From the NCBI GenBank assembly GCA_009193035.1, contig SWDT01000046.1:62001-126000 (forward strand): a stretch of 64,000 nt of DNA, in the 5' to 3' direction. The notes under the pieces were generated by a model. That model searched no databases. It saw nothing but the letters and a program-made list of their open reading frames with translations, and was not told the DNA's origin. The position numbers and the translations under genes were made by a program. This DNA is from Halicephalobus mephisto. Lineage: Eukaryota > Nematoda > Chromadorea > Rhabditida > Panagrolaimidae. Positions 46,601 through 57,392 of the stretch are shown here, piece by piece; position 1 is the stretch's first letter, and the number at the start of each line of letters is the position of its first letter.

Positions 46601-47600
46601 GCTGCTTCTGGTAGAGTTCTTTCACCAGCTCTGACGAGGAATTCTAGGACGTTGTCAAAACATCCAGAATCAGTCATTCCTTCTTCAACAACGGGATATA
46701 GTTTTTGAAGATCTTCTCCATAACTTTTGCTGTTCATGACTCCTTCCCTGGCCCTCATGAAGTTGATGTTTCCCCGAAGTGTGTTAATTTCGCCGTTGTG
46801 GGCCAGCATCCGATTCGGTTGAGCCCTACTCCAACTCGGAAAAGTATTCGTTGAGAATCTACTGTGAACGAGGGCAATGTGGGTGATAAAATCCGGATTC
46901 GTCAAATCTTTATAGTAATTATAAAGTTGATAAGGAGTAAATTGGCCCTTGTAAACAATTGTAGCAGAAGACAAAGACACAACATAGCAAGGAACGCGTT
47001 GTTTCGCTAGTTGATGAGTTGTTTGTTTTCTTAAAAGATAAATTTGGCGATCAAATTTTTCGGAATCATCAGCGTAATCAGCTGTGATGAAAACTTGACG
47101 AATCAGAGGTTCGGTTTTCTTTGCTTCGTTTCCTAGAGCTTCAGAATCCGTCTTCAGTTTTCTCCAGCAGATGAGCTTCAAGTTACATCCTCGAATAAGA
47201 TCGTGGAATGATTCCTTCGCTTGTTTGTAACTGTCCTTCTCCATGAACATGATCCCCGTCGCGTATTGTCCAGCAGGAGGAAGATCTATTCCTTCGATAT
47301 CTTTGATTTCTTTTCGATAGAGATTGTCAGGAATTGCAGTCAGAATACCAGCACCATCTCCGGAATCATTGTCGCAAGCACAAGCACCCCGATGGGCCAT
47401 CCGTTCCAACATCGTTCTTGCATCAAGAATGATCTAAATAAATTATTATTAACGAAATTTAAAAAATCACTTGCTTTGTTTGTCGGAATTCCCTTGATGG
47501 AAGTGACGAATCCGACCCCGCAGGCATCACGCTCGAGGTTGGGGTCCCAGAGGGTCTCCCTTGAAGCACGATCGAGCTGTTCTTTCGACAAGACAACCAT
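34637..47600 (-). CDS. Glutamate synthase (NADH-dependent GOGAT)
   Basis: Fused enzyme that moves the glutamine amide nitrogen to 2-oxoglutarate, yielding two glutamates with NADH. Eleven exons: 47475-47600, 46564-47433, 46104-46328, 43462-43617, 41475-42876, 39360-40558, 38247-38692, 36983-37271, 36809-36919, 35258-36754 and 34637-34876, all in phase, about 2,186 residues. The class II amidotransferase domain starts at Cys27 (DACGVGF) after a short propeptide ([18 protein letters not shown] follows). The FMN synthase domain starts near 929 (MSFGSIS), with 3Fe-4S cysteines at 1174, 1180 and 1185 ([12 protein letters not shown]). Next is the GXGXG helix domain. The beta-type half has 4Fe-4S cysteines from about 1731 (CMDCGIPFC), an FAD site GSGPSG near 1837 and an NAD site [10 protein letters not shown] near 1976. 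Intron 1 is GC-AG. An acceptor-like TTTTTCAG lies 12 nt before the ATG. Introns 3 and 7 contain genes on the other strand. In C. elegans this is W07E11.1. Confidence 0.96.
34929..35232. repeat. Tandem pair of TTGCTCCC/GGGAGCAA elements (GOGAT intron 10)
   Basis: Copies at 34929-35072 and 35088-35232, each about 145 bp, bounded by TTG(C/T)TCCCC and GGGAGCAA (8-bp inverted ends) and separated by 15 bp. The interior contains TCGATTTCGAAATTTCTTTT and TTGATATATTAATTTAATTC. Other copies: 50368-50518, 50545-50681 and an eroded one at 2510-2665. Confidence 0.85.
37472..37611 (+). promoter_or_regulatory. Upstream region of the nested CX-module gene
   Basis: The non-coding end of GOGAT intron 7 between about 37272 and 37611 must hold the promoter of the nested + strand gene, since the intron is only 975 bp. 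Balanced composition; no classical motif recognised. Confidence 0.3.
37612..38229 (+). CDS. Secreted CX-module protein nested in GOGAT intron 7
   Basis: Exons 37612-37682, 37727-38056 and 38100-38229, in phase, 176 residues. Signal peptide [18 protein letters not shown]. The middle is tyrosine-rich ([20 protein letters not shown]), and the end carries [14 protein letters not shown]. This combination of YW/YYY, a single Cys and a final CQKYxxYCCGxDCC is the nematode CX module (Pfam CX), found on extracellular or membrane proteins of unknown function. The gene lies wholly inside GOGAT intron 7 on the opposite strand, and its stop codon is about 17 bp from the neighbouring GOGAT exon boundary. 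A KKRQ basic site follows the CX motif. Confidence 0.85.
38693..39359. other. GOGAT intron 6, no features
   Basis: A/T-rich with repeated TTTTAAAATATTAAAAATTT wording at 39100-39340. Nothing coding. Confidence 0.6.
40559..41474. other. GOGAT intron 5, no features
   Basis: Low-complexity A/T sequence, with short imperfect repeats of AATAATTTTAAAAATTT at 41220-41450. Confidence 0.6.
43040..43420. repeat. ~130-bp tandem repeat in GOGAT intron 4
   Basis: Two to three units carrying TTAGCACGAAAATTTAAAAT, GTGTTCCAGAACAGAAAATT and TTTTCTTAGAACGAAAA. Confidence 0.75.
44126..44453 (+). CDS. flp-2: FLP-2-type FMRFamide-related neuropeptide precursor
   Basis: Prepropeptide for two amidated EPIRFamide peptides. 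Exons 44126-44179 and 44223-44453, 94 residues. The signal peptide is [18 protein letters not shown]. Dibasic-flanked peptides are [11 protein letters not shown] and [12 protein letters not shown], where the glycine supplies the C-terminal amide. C. elegans FLP-2 peptides share the EPIRFamide end, so the assignment is strong. The ATG is one base after a TTTTTACAG acceptor, as expected if spliced leader is added there. The gene is on the opposite strand inside GOGAT intron 3 (43618-46103), about 620 bp upstream of the flp-3-type gene in the same orientation. Confidence 0.93.
45073..45633 (+). CDS. flp-3: FLP-3-type FMRFamide-related neuropeptide precursor
   Basis: Prepropeptide with six copies of a [10 protein letters not shown] peptide. 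Exons 45073-45142 and 45194-45633, 169 residues. The signal peptide [21 protein letters not shown] is followed by an acidic spacer. Peptides: [11 protein letters not shown], four [10 protein letters not shown], and [17 protein letters not shown], each ending G-KR; the tail is SFDFYN. The four identical peptides come from a 39-bp tandem repeat at about 45396-45550. Its first three units are nearly identical in DNA, while the last two use different codons. In C. elegans FLP-3, LGTMRFamide peptides are also the signature, though more varied. The gene lies in GOGAT intron 3 on the opposite strand. Confidence 0.95.
   Translation: MNSQRLFTLVLLVISFIQINAKDGKKKIFFKINNFKIFFLESSIAIQKPEDDQDYLETSHFKPSEDILNAYNEELQSLIEKRNTNNYQDNNGERNIRSPLGTMRFGKRNPNPLGTMRFGKRNPNPLGTMRFGKRNPNPLGTMRFGKRNPNPLGTMRFGKRSLEDYELNNTPLGTMRFGKRSFDFYN
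45634..46103. other. End of GOGAT intron 3, no features
   Basis: Between the flp-3 stop and GOGAT exon 3. Short open frames only; probably includes the flp-3 3' untranslated region (AATAAA-like sequence near 45697). Confidence 0.5.
46365..46560. repeat. AT-rich tandem repeat in GOGAT intron 2
   Basis: Two roughly 90-100-bp units with AAATTCAAGTTTAAATAAAA and AAATTTGAATTTAAATAAAA halves. Confidence 0.7.
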
Positions 47601-50600
47601 TACTATTTTTTCTGAAAAATAAAATAATTAAACAGTAAAACAGATCAACTGTTCATCTAATCAAATAACGAGGTCAACGCCGGGGCGGCACGATGTTCAC
47701 ATGGGTTCTGAAAGCGCGAGGACAAAGTTCATGAAGAAAAATAACTTTATTTTGATAACTTTTTTCGTTAATTTGGATAGGAATGACAGATTGATATATC
47801 ACACTACAATTGAACATTCAAACCCGTGGACACAATACAAAGTACTCTAAAAATCAAAAAGATTGAAAAACACGTGAAAAACAAAAATTTGAGAGTGGAC
47901 CAAAAGATAAGGGAAATTCTCGCTCTAAAAATAAACCCGCCATGTCTGGTATCAAATCCAATCTGTTTCGCGAAAATAACACCGGCCGAAGTGCTCACCT
48001 GCACTCTCTAGCCCGTGATTATAGAAATCGGAAATATTATTCTGAAATTATCGTAATGGAAATTTCCATAATTATTTTAGAAAATGATTTTTAAAAAATA
48101 TTTAAATTGAAACTAGATTCTGAAGAATTTCGGAAATTTTAGAAAAACTTTAATTTCTATGGAATTTTTGAAGAACTCTAGAATTTTAAAAATTTAAAAA
48201 ATTTTAAAATTCCTACAATATTCTAAAAAATTATCAAAATTTAAAAACTCGAAAGATTTTGATTTTTTTTATTTTAGAAATTTCAAATTTTCTAAAAATT
48301 GTAAAAATAAAAATTTTTTAAATTTGAAAGATTTTTATTTTTTTTTATTTTAGAAATTTAAAATTTTTCAAAAATTATAAAATTTTAAATATTTCGTAAA
48401 TTTTTACAAAATTCTAAGAACAGAAAATTTTAAAGTTTTATTAGATTTTGAAAAAATTCTAAAAATTTTTGTGAAATTTTAAAAAATTCCAAAAATTTTG
48501 AATTTTCTTGAAAAATATTAATTCTGAAATATTTGAAAATTTTCACAGAATTTCTGTAAAATTGTAGAAGCTTCGGCTAAGTACTACAAAACTGCGCGAA
48601 ATTCCAAAGACAAAAATAATTTTAACAAAAATAACAAGTATTTCGAAATACAGAGTACTTAATTAAAACACAAATTTTTTAAAAATGAATAAATTCCATA
48701 AAAAAAACATGAGTTTTACTGGGTCAGAACCGCTAAAACGCAATTATTGACAGAAATAGTAAGCAAAGTCAATATTCGTCTTTAAGCAGACTTGTCCAAA
48801 TTAAACAGGAAAAGGAATAGAGTTCAATCGATAAACAACCAGAATGAATATTTTGGGATTACTCTTCAAGAACCCAATGCTGTCTCAAAATTTTAGGGAA
48901 ACTTTGAAAATGAAAAATAACGGGTCTTTAATCTCGGGTTTTACGGAACAAAAGAAGTACGTGCCGAAATCAAAATTATGAAAGCGGAAATAGAAGTTTT
49001 ACGAAATCGTCTCGACATGAATTTCTAAACTTAAAAAACATTTAATTTTTTATTTTAGATATCAGCTATAAAATCATTATTACAAAAAATGAAAAATTAA
49101 TAAATTTGTTTTAACACAAATTTCTAAACTTAAAAAATATTAAATTTTAAATATCAGTTGTAAAATCACATTATTACAAAAAAAGTACGAAATCGTCTCG
49201 ACACGAATTTCTAAACTTAAAAAACATTTAAATTTTAAATATCGGTTGTAAAATCACATTATTACAAAAAGTAAAAAATTAATAAATTTGTTTTAACACG
49301 AATTTCTATAACTTTTAAAAATAATTATAAAACTAAATTTCACATGTAAATCTCAAAAAATGAAAAATTAATAAATTTATTTTGACACGGATTTCCATGA
49401 TTTTTAAAGTAATGAAAATTTTAAAAATTATTTTTAAATTTACATTATTGTGAAAACAAATATTGTTAAAAAATTAAGAATTTTCATAAAAATTTGGAAA
49501 TTTTAAATTTTGGTGAAGAAATTTAAAGTCAATTTTTTTAAATTTTAATAAAAATTTATTTAAAATGGGTTTTTATGACTTCTGAGAAATTCTAGAACTC
49601 AAAGTGTCAAATATCGGTGGAAAAAAATTATTATAGAAATTTTTAAAAATGGTTTATTCCAGAATTATTTCAACAAAAATTTTTAATTTTAAAAAAACAT
49701 TAAATTTTTATTTTAAATATGTTTTAAATCCACATCATTGTAAAAATAAAAAATAAATTGAAAAAATTTTTAATTTTCAAAAATAATTATAAAAGTTTTA
49801 ATTAAAAAAAACTAAAAATTATTTCGTCACAAATTTTTAATTTTAAAAAAACATTAAATTTTTATTTTAAATATGTTTTAAATCCACATTATTGTAAAAA
49901 TAAAAAATAAATAAAAATTAATTTTTAATTTTAAAAAATATAAAAATTTAAATTTCATATATAAATTTCGAAAAAAACAAAAAAATTGTTTCGACATGAA
50001 TTTCCAAAAATAATAAAAATTTAATTTCAATCGATTCCAAAAAATTCTAATAAATTTTAAATGAATCCGGATTTTCGAATATTTTATATTTTTTTAAAAA
50101 TAAAATTTTTACATTCAATAAATTCTTTAAAATCTTCAAAAATCCACAAAATTCTCAAAAATTTTAGAATATTTTAATAAATTTTAAAAGAATGTAAAAT
50201 TTTTTACGGAATTTTATTGAAAAAAATTGGAAAATTGGTTTGGTTTGGTCAGTGGAGTGGTAAACGCGTCTTTGCTTTCAAATTATGCGTTCCTGCAGGA
50301 AAAAGAACAAATGTGGCCGAAGAGAGGTCACCGACGGGGCTGTACGACAGTTGCTCCCTAGCGACATTTGCTCCCTCTATTTCGCAATATCTATCTCATT
50401 TATTCGTTTTTATATTAATTTTTATAGTTAAATTAACCTAATATTTCAGTTAAGAAAAATTAATTTAAAAAGAATTTCGAAATCAATGAGAATTGGAAAG
50501 AAGAAAAACGGGGAGCAAACGTCGCTGAAGAAGTTGTACGGCATTTGCTCCCTTTATTTCGTAATATTTATCTCATTTTTTAATATTCAAATTAACTCAA

Positions 50601-50957
50601 TATCTCAGTTAAGTTTAAAAAATTAATTTGGAAAGAATTTGGAAATCAATGAGAATAGGAAAGAAGAAAAACGGGGAGCAAACGTCGCTGAGGGGCAACT
50701 GTCGTACGGCCACCGACAGGCGGTTCGAAGAGGATATACGGGAGGATATTCCAAAGCGTTCGGCAGCCGAGATGCCGCTAGAGATGGATGTTTTTTGGAT
50801 TTCGTTTATCCTTTCGCTTATTTTCATAAAGAATGAAGTTTCATCCCAGTTTTCCTTTTTTTAAATTAAATTCGCAATTTTTAGTGAATTCGAAATTTAT
50901 TTTTTATTCGGGAAAAAACAAAATTGAAGCACCCATTAAACGTTTTCAAATAAAAAG
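47601..50957. other. Intergenic region between GOGAT and the phospholipase B-like gene
   Basis: The first 400 bp, of balanced composition (47640-48010), lie upstream of the GOGAT start and are the likely promoter zone; two opposed open frames of about 60 codons there look fortuitous. From 48010 to 50200 it is low-complexity A/T with a degenerate ~100-bp tandem repeat at 49020-49420 (units with AATTTCTAAACTTAAAAAAC and AAATCACATTATTACAAAAA). The TTGCTCCC repeats occupy 50350-50700. Confidence 0.6.
50368..50681. repeat. Tandem pair of TTGCTCCC/GGGAGCAA elements
   Basis: Copies at 50368-50518 and 50545-50681, bounded by TTGCTCCC and GGGAGCAA, each followed by ACGTCGCTGA. Their interior (ATATCTATCTCATTTATTC, GAAATCAATGAGAAT, GGAAAGAAGAAAAACG) differs from the GOGAT-intron copies, so this is a subfamily. 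An extra TTGCTCCC box sits at 50351. Confidence 0.8.
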
Positions 50958-52764
50958 TTAAAAATCGACGGAAACGTCAGCTTCCCATTCTGTGATGAAA
51001 GGACCGAAGTTCCACAACGTCGGCTGGCCGAAGTGCGGGGCCTCAATGTCCGTCGTGTTCCAGCTGAAGGGGGGCAGGGGGTCGAAAGTAGGTCCCCCGA
51101 CCGCCTGGAACCGGAGTTTCTTGAACAATTCGTAGTTTGTTCCTTTGTAATCGAGAGATCCGTGATTCCGATGACCCATGCCGGGGATTTCGTAAGTACC
51201 ATTAGCAGGATTCAGATCTCCTCTGGCGGAAATCCCGGCTTCAGCGGTGTAAGGAGGAGTACAGCTGCATCTGCTGAATTCATCGTGAGTGTAGTCGTTG
51301 TATCTCATCAAAGCCCTGAGGGAATCGATGTCGTGGACCTTGTGATGATCTCTATGGAAGATCCTAGCTCTAGGACTGTAACCCCATCTCCACCAATTTT
51401 GATTAGCTCCTTTTTCGGCAAATCCACTTCTTTCGTTGATCATACGAAGATAGGGGATATTGTAGCTCGCCCAGTAGCGGAATTTCTTCAAGAACCAAGT
51501 CATGTCTTGAGTGGCAATATATCCAGGAATCTGCTCGAGGATCCAGACGACTTCCTTGTCGGGCAGTTCCTTACCCGGCTGGAACAGTCTGTAATCAACA
51601 ACGGTCCATTGGTTATTGTAGGTTCCAGAATTGTATCTGGCGAAGATTCTGACCCAATCACTGGCGTTTTTCGCGAGTTGATTCGCGACGACAGATCTGA
51701 TCCAACAGTGAAGTTGATGTTCTGGTTTCACGTAATCATAATAGGTTTCATTGAAGACAGAAATAGTCGTTTCGATTGAAGCCAAACCACTGCTGATGAG
51801 ATTGTAGTCATCGGCAGAAGCCAAGGCCCCAGGATATCCAGAGAACGAAACAGTATGCCCAGGGATATTTGTTTTATTATATCCGCCGAATTTGTAGAGC
51901 TTAACGACTCTGTTCATGGTGTTATATCCCGACATAGCCACGTGAGAGAAAAGGAGATCTTTGTTGCCTTCAGTGATCTTCAGTAATCCAGAGCACTTGC
52001 TGGGTTCTGGATCATCGGTGGCAACTTTGGTTCTGTTCAGAGCCTTACTGAGGTCGATTAACTCCCCGGAAAGCTGGATCATCAGAATCGGATTAATGAG
52101 GAAAGAAACACTAGGGGTGATCGTAGCATCTATAGATTTCCGATATCCTTCGAAGATGCCGGTTAACTGAACGAAGGTCAAGTTCACCTGTCTCCAGTAG
52201 ATGTCCGTCTTCGGTTTGGCGAGCACTTGCTTCCTGATCCAATCCAGATTCTTCTGGAGATAGTTGTAAAGTTTCTTGCAGTACCCTTTCTGTCCTTTAC
52301 AGAGATTTTCGACGGTATTTTTAAAGTGGTAGTGGATCTGGAGCTTCGTGAGGTGGCCTTCGGCAACTCCTGCAGCGAAGGCCTGGAGCTGATGAGGATA
52401 ACCCTTGAAAGTCTCGACTTCAAGGACACCCCAGCCGGTTTTGTTGACGTCATTTCTGTAACGCCCGAGGGCAACTTGATTTTTGCAACTTTCTCCCTCG
52501 ACGACGACCAAATCCGTCGAGCCTTCAGAAGCCAGACAAACACTGATTCGACGGTAATCCTGTCTCTGAAAACACATCACTAACTTTGTTTACATCCAAT
52601 GTCCCTACCTCGTCGGTCCTTTTAGAGGATTCCTCGGTCAAAGTCAATTCATCATAAACATTGTTCTCTTCCGGAAATTTCAGAAAGTCGCTTTTGTGAA
52701 GCCGTCTAGCTTCAACGAAGAATAAACTGCCCAGCAAGAGCAAAGCCAGGAAACAACACCGCAT
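50958..52764 (-). CDS. Phospholipase B-like protein (secreted/lysosomal Ntn-hydrolase)
   Basis: Member of the PLBD/LAMA-like family, lysosomal N-terminal-nucleophile hydrolases made as an inactive precursor and autocleaved before a cysteine. Exons 52609-52764 and 50958-52565, in phase, 587 residues, the usual family length. Signal peptide MRCCFLALLLLGSLFFVEA. Conserved parts: GWGVLEVETFKGY near the start, SKCSGLLKIT placing the probable nucleophile at about Cys243, LLFSHVAMSGY, FSGYPGALASADDY, VWILEQIPGYIATQDMTWFL, YNIPYLRMINERSGF and FSRCSCTPPYTAEAGISARGDLNP. Several N-glycosylation sites (NKT, NLT, NRT, NET, NGT, NTT). The exon is GC-rich, which creates a long antisense open frame that I do not accept as a gene. 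C. elegans has three such genes; which is orthologous cannot be decided here. Confidence 0.95.
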
Positions 52765-54222
52765 ATTGTTCGACTTTCTTTGAATAAACGACGATGGATT
52801 AGAACTTTTCTATTCGCTCTTAGTTTTCTCGTTGTCTTATCGCGTCCTTTGTGAACTGAAGATAACACTTCCCTTGTCCCCCTCACGACTGATATTTTTC
52901 CCGATCTCTGCTGGCCGTCTGTTTTTCTAGAGGTCACCTGATCAAAGAACACCTCTTACTCTGCAGTTAGACAAGTAGTAATATATGGGCAGAATTCGAT
53001 CCCTAATTTACTTTCTTCTTTATCTTGGTGTTTTCCTCGCACTATACAGAATCTGCCTTAGTACAATATCATACGGTAGAAAAACAAGAAATTTGAATAA
53101 ACACTTAAATTTGCAATTTTTGATCGCAGATGTGTTTCGACACGATTTTCCTTCCGGTGAGCGACTCGTCCCAAGACGTGACACCAAGGTCAATCCGGGG
53201 TCGTGACTTGCTTCCGTGAGACTTCTAGTTTGGTTCCTAATTTACAAAGTTCAGAATTGGAGTAAAATACGCAACTTTTGGACAATTTGAATATTTCGAA
53301 ATTCTTTTTTTTTTATAATTAAACATTTTTTGAATTTTATTTACAAATTATAAATAACGGTATACTAGACCTGTTGAATAAAGCGAAAATTATAATTTTT
53401 AATCATATAAAAAATTAAGTTTTAATTATTTCGAAATTTTTAAAATAAATTTTATATAAAAATTTAATTTTTTTTATGTAATTTTTGTATATTTGAAAAA
53501 TTTGGTTTTTTAAATAATTAAAATGAATTTTATCAATTTTATGTAAATTAAGAAAATAAAAAATCACTGAGTTGACTTTTCGGAATGTTGCATGCAGATT
53601 GCAAATCTGACTTTCACTTTGATTCTGACGTCGAAATTCTCACAAAAATTGTGTAGGAAAACATGAATTCAAAGCTAGAATCCCGAAGGCAGACTGAAAG
53701 GACTTTAAAATCCGTAAATAACCGACTGAATTTGATTTCTTCTTATGGTTGGATACCCAAGGATTTTTCCGCTTCAAAAATACTTTACAAGTTCACTTTT
53801 GAAATATCGTTTATAATACTAAATAGTCCAAAAGTTGTTTTTCACTTTTTACATCAATGTTTTTGATGTCACATTTTTTAAAAAACTTTATATTAATTTT
53901 TTTAGTTTTAAAATTTTCCTATTTTTTACATTAATTTTTTTAATGTCACATTTTTTAAAAACTATATTAATTTTTTTTTAATTTTTAAATTTTTACATTA
54001 ATTTTTTAAATTTTGTCAATTTTTTAAGATTTTCCAGATGATCAAAAACCTAAAGTTTGAACTCTAAGGTCATCGAGTATTCTGAAAATGGATTTATTTA
54101 TGAATTTGCATTGATGAAACTGCTGCTTGAATAAATATGGCTTCACATCTTCCACATATCTCTTTGAAGTTGGCTCTTCTGGATCGAGGTATAAAAATGC
54201 AGAATTTTTGCACTTTTTCGAA
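52765..54222. other. Divergent spacer, phospholipase B-like / arrestin-domain genes
   Basis: Balanced composition to about 53220, as expected for the phospholipase promoter. A 73-codon + strand open frame at 52985-53206 starts with a hydrophobic helix (MGRIRSLIYFLLYLGVFLAL) and could be a small membrane protein, at low confidence. A second 67-codon open frame is at 53663-53866. The rest is A/T. A GCATGCAGATTGCAAATC core near 53590 belongs to the dispersed family at 5640-6010. Confidence 0.4.
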
Positions 54223-55952
54223 ATGCTTCTACAAATTTCGAAACTTTTAGGAGTCGAGTCTTTCTCCATCGAATACGATTCTCTTAGTTGTGTTTTTCTG
54301 CCGGGGGAAACGGTTCACGGACACGTAGTTATTCAAGTCAAGGATGCCATCAAGGCCAAGGCCGTCATCGTCACCATGGTAGGCAGAGCCAGGACCTCCT
54401 GGACCGTCTGGGAACAATACAGTTCGTAAGTGTAATCTTACTGTACCGAACTTGATTATTGATTCTTGATCTTCCAGCAATCGGTCGACTCACACGGAGG
54501 CCATTCCTTACTCTGCTGACGAGACATACATTGATACGCAGGCCACCGTCTGGCATAGTACAGATAACGATAAATTGAATCCTGGAACACATCGATTTCC
54601 CTTTCTTTTCATTCTCCCCGAAAACTGCCCACCGAGCTTTGAAGGTTGAGGAATTACAGAGTTACAAAAATCATGAATTTTTATAAACTTCTCTCAAGAG
54701 GGATTTCCAGAATCTGAGAAATTTTTAGGATTCTATAAACTTCCATAGAATCCTAGAAATTCCTATTGAATTCTGAAAACTCCCCGAGACTTTGAAGATT
54801 CTGGAAGTTTCTTTAAAATCTTGGAAATTCCCACTCGAATCTGACGTTTAGAAGCTTCCCGGGAGTTTTATAATTTTCATCGGATTCTAGAATTTTCCAT
54901 AGAACCCTATTATTGAAATTGAAAATGAAAAACAAAAGTTTCAGCAGCGACAGGGTTTATCCGCTATTACTGTAAGGCCAAAATCGACAGACCATGGAAA
55001 TTCGATGACAGTACGAGAAGCGGATTTACAGTACTTCCTCATTTCGACTTGAATTCTGTGTATTATGCCGCTTTCCCATTGTCGAAAACCTTTGAAAAAC
55101 AATTGGGAACTTTCTGCATCAAACATGGCCAACTGAGCGCGAAGGCGAGGAGACGAATAATTTGATTTCTTATCTTTTATCTTTTAGGTGAACCTCTCTA
55201 AATGCGGTTACGTGCCGGGGGAGAGCATGGTACTCAATGTAGAGATAACGAACATGACCAACAAGGACGTTGCCCGGATCGAGACGGCTTTGATGGAAGT
55301 CGCTACTTTCACGGCTCACAGAGGCCGACTTCATCACTTCCATTACGGTCTCGGAACCAGACACGGCGACACAGAGAAGAAAAAAGAAACAAGAATAGTG
55401 GTACAGTACATTGAAGAATTCAAAGTATGGACGGCAGAAGAGTGTTTTTTAAGTTGAATTTCTAGGTTTCGAAGAACTCGACGGCCACGTACATGAGGTT
55501 GCTAGCGATTCCTCCGATTGTTCCTTCCTTCGATGTCTGCCCGATAATCCACGTCGATTACGTCTTCAAAGTGAGTGTAAAATTTTATTTTTGTCAATAA
55601 GAGGAAATTTTAGATAAAAATAGTGACTAGAAGTCACTTTAATCGATCTGTCTCGGGCGAAATCCCGATTCTCATAGGAACGATCCCCGTCCGACATATT
55701 GTTCCCCCTCAGAACCCCACAGTTTTCACTCAAGATTACTTAGCCCCTCCACAACCAACTCCGCTTCAGAAAGGTGAACTGAAACCAACTTTGAATCGTA
55801 TGTGTTTACGTTCAATCATCGTGGAAATCGAAATTTCAGATAACGTTACTTTCGCCGATTCTGTTTTCGGAAAAGGGACTCTAGTTGAGGACAAAGACGA
55901 CCGGACCATCGGATTTACTCCAAAATACATATATTATAATGACTACCAATAA
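54223..55952 (+). CDS. Arrestin-domain-containing protein (alpha-arrestin, ARRD family)
   Basis: Cytoplasmic trafficking adaptor with two arrestin folds. Exons 54223-54425, 54478-54644, 54945-55144, 55188-55424, 55466-55570 and 55614-55952, in phase, 416 residues. The N-terminal arrestin domain has VFLPGETVHGHVVIQ, NPGTHRFPFLFILPENCPPS and FIRYYCKAKIDRPW. The C-terminal domain has LSKCGYVPGESMVLNVEITN, LLAIPPIVPSFD and IIHVDYVFKIKI, then SGEIPILIGTIPV. The intron after exon 3 must be GC-AG (AAG|GCGAGG) to join LSAK to VNLSKCG. The exon 3 acceptor is a CAGCAG tandem, allowing a one-residue difference. The start is uncertain: ATG 54223 is used because it is in frame, but an upstream exon joined at the TTTTAG near 54250 is possible. 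I see no PPxY motif. Confidence 0.9.
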
Positions 55953-57392
55953 AAATAACTTTTTATTTAAAAAAATCAATTAGTGAATTTTTATTTCTTA
56001 AGATACTAAGTCCGGAGGGATTTATTCAAAGAACATAGATCTGACGAAAGAAAAATCTAGGATAATCAGTAGCAGAAGAAATACATTAGGAAAAGAAATA
56101 TTAAAAAAATTTTTTCCTACATAACTTTTGTCGTTTTTACATGGAAGTCTGACACAAATATCTTCAGAATTCTACAAAAAGTAGATAATATAGGGTAATC
56201 GATCCTGTAGATTCCGAATCTAAAGTTAGAATTTGGAGTTTTGTATTTTCGTTAAATGAAGAGCAACTAATTTCATTTTTTAGTGATATCTACTGTTCAA
56301 AACCAAACTCAAACATCACTATTCTCAAAGATCATTACAGAGTAGTAGTCGATGTAGAGAACTTGTGAATTTCAGAATCCCCCCAGGTATAACTTCAAAA
56401 ATCATATCTGAAGAAAAGTTCGAATTTTTGAGATATAGATATCATTAAAAAATAACATTGATTTTAATATCTTCATTTTTCCCTCTAATAAGGTTCAAGA
56501 ACTGAACCCTTGATGTGTTTTTGAACCATGTCGATTGCATAATTTCATGATACTGGATTGATATCTTTCTCATTTAGTTGTTAAAAAACAAATTACTAAA
56601 TAGGTTTAGATATAAAGTAACTTTTCACACATTAAACTTAACTAAGTTCCGAAAAGTTATACTGTTCGCCTTAGCATTCCAAACTCTGGAAAATGTAAAA
56701 AGTTTTAATTTGTACGGTGGGCGTTCAATAAGTCACCATAGAGGTGAATATGTATTATGATTAGTTCCTTCTGTAATTAAGTTAGATTGAATTTAAGTTT
56801 GGGTTAGGATAGCTTATATTCGCTAAGAATAGGATCACTTTAAATAGGCTAAGTTATATTGAGTTGAATTAAAGTTTCAGTAGATTTCAAAAAATTTTTT
56901 ATTTGCAACAACTAGGATTCCCTTTATGAGAGGAAATTCTCTAATCCACTTGTGGTCAGCTAGGTTGTCTCCCAGGAAGAATCAAGGTGAATAGATACTT
57001 TGTCTTCTTGACAGAGAAGTTTCTGAAGAATTATTCTGTCAGGGACATTGTACTTCTCGATGCAGGTGACAGTTTAAATTGTGCTGCTTTCTTTATCGAA
57101 ATCAAAAATTGATGGCTATTTAGTTCACTTTATTCTTAAGAGTAAATCAAAAAGAAATAAAATGAGTTTTGAAAATCGTGATTCCATATCAAATCATTAG
57201 GTAATTAATCTAGCTCTGAAAAATACAATTCCAGAGAAACAAAACAAGTCTTGAAAATTACAAGTTTGAAGTGTAATTAAATATATAAATTACTAGTAAA
57301 AAATAAAAGGAAATTTGTGTTTATCTAGAATCATTTTGATTAAAATGTAGGATTTCTGATTTTTTACCCATTTTTACGTTTTTTTTGATCGA
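55953..57392. other. Convergent spacer between arrestin-domain and acid phosphatase genes
   Basis: Tail-to-tail region. 3' end of the arrestin gene (AATAAAAATAA right after the stop). Otherwise moderately AT-rich unique sequence with no supported gene. Confidence 0.6.

Noticed and set aside
51033..51779. 248-codon open frame on the + strand
   Set aside because: Exactly antisense to the well-supported phospholipase B-like exon, with no recognisable domain; an effect of that exon's GC-rich codon use.
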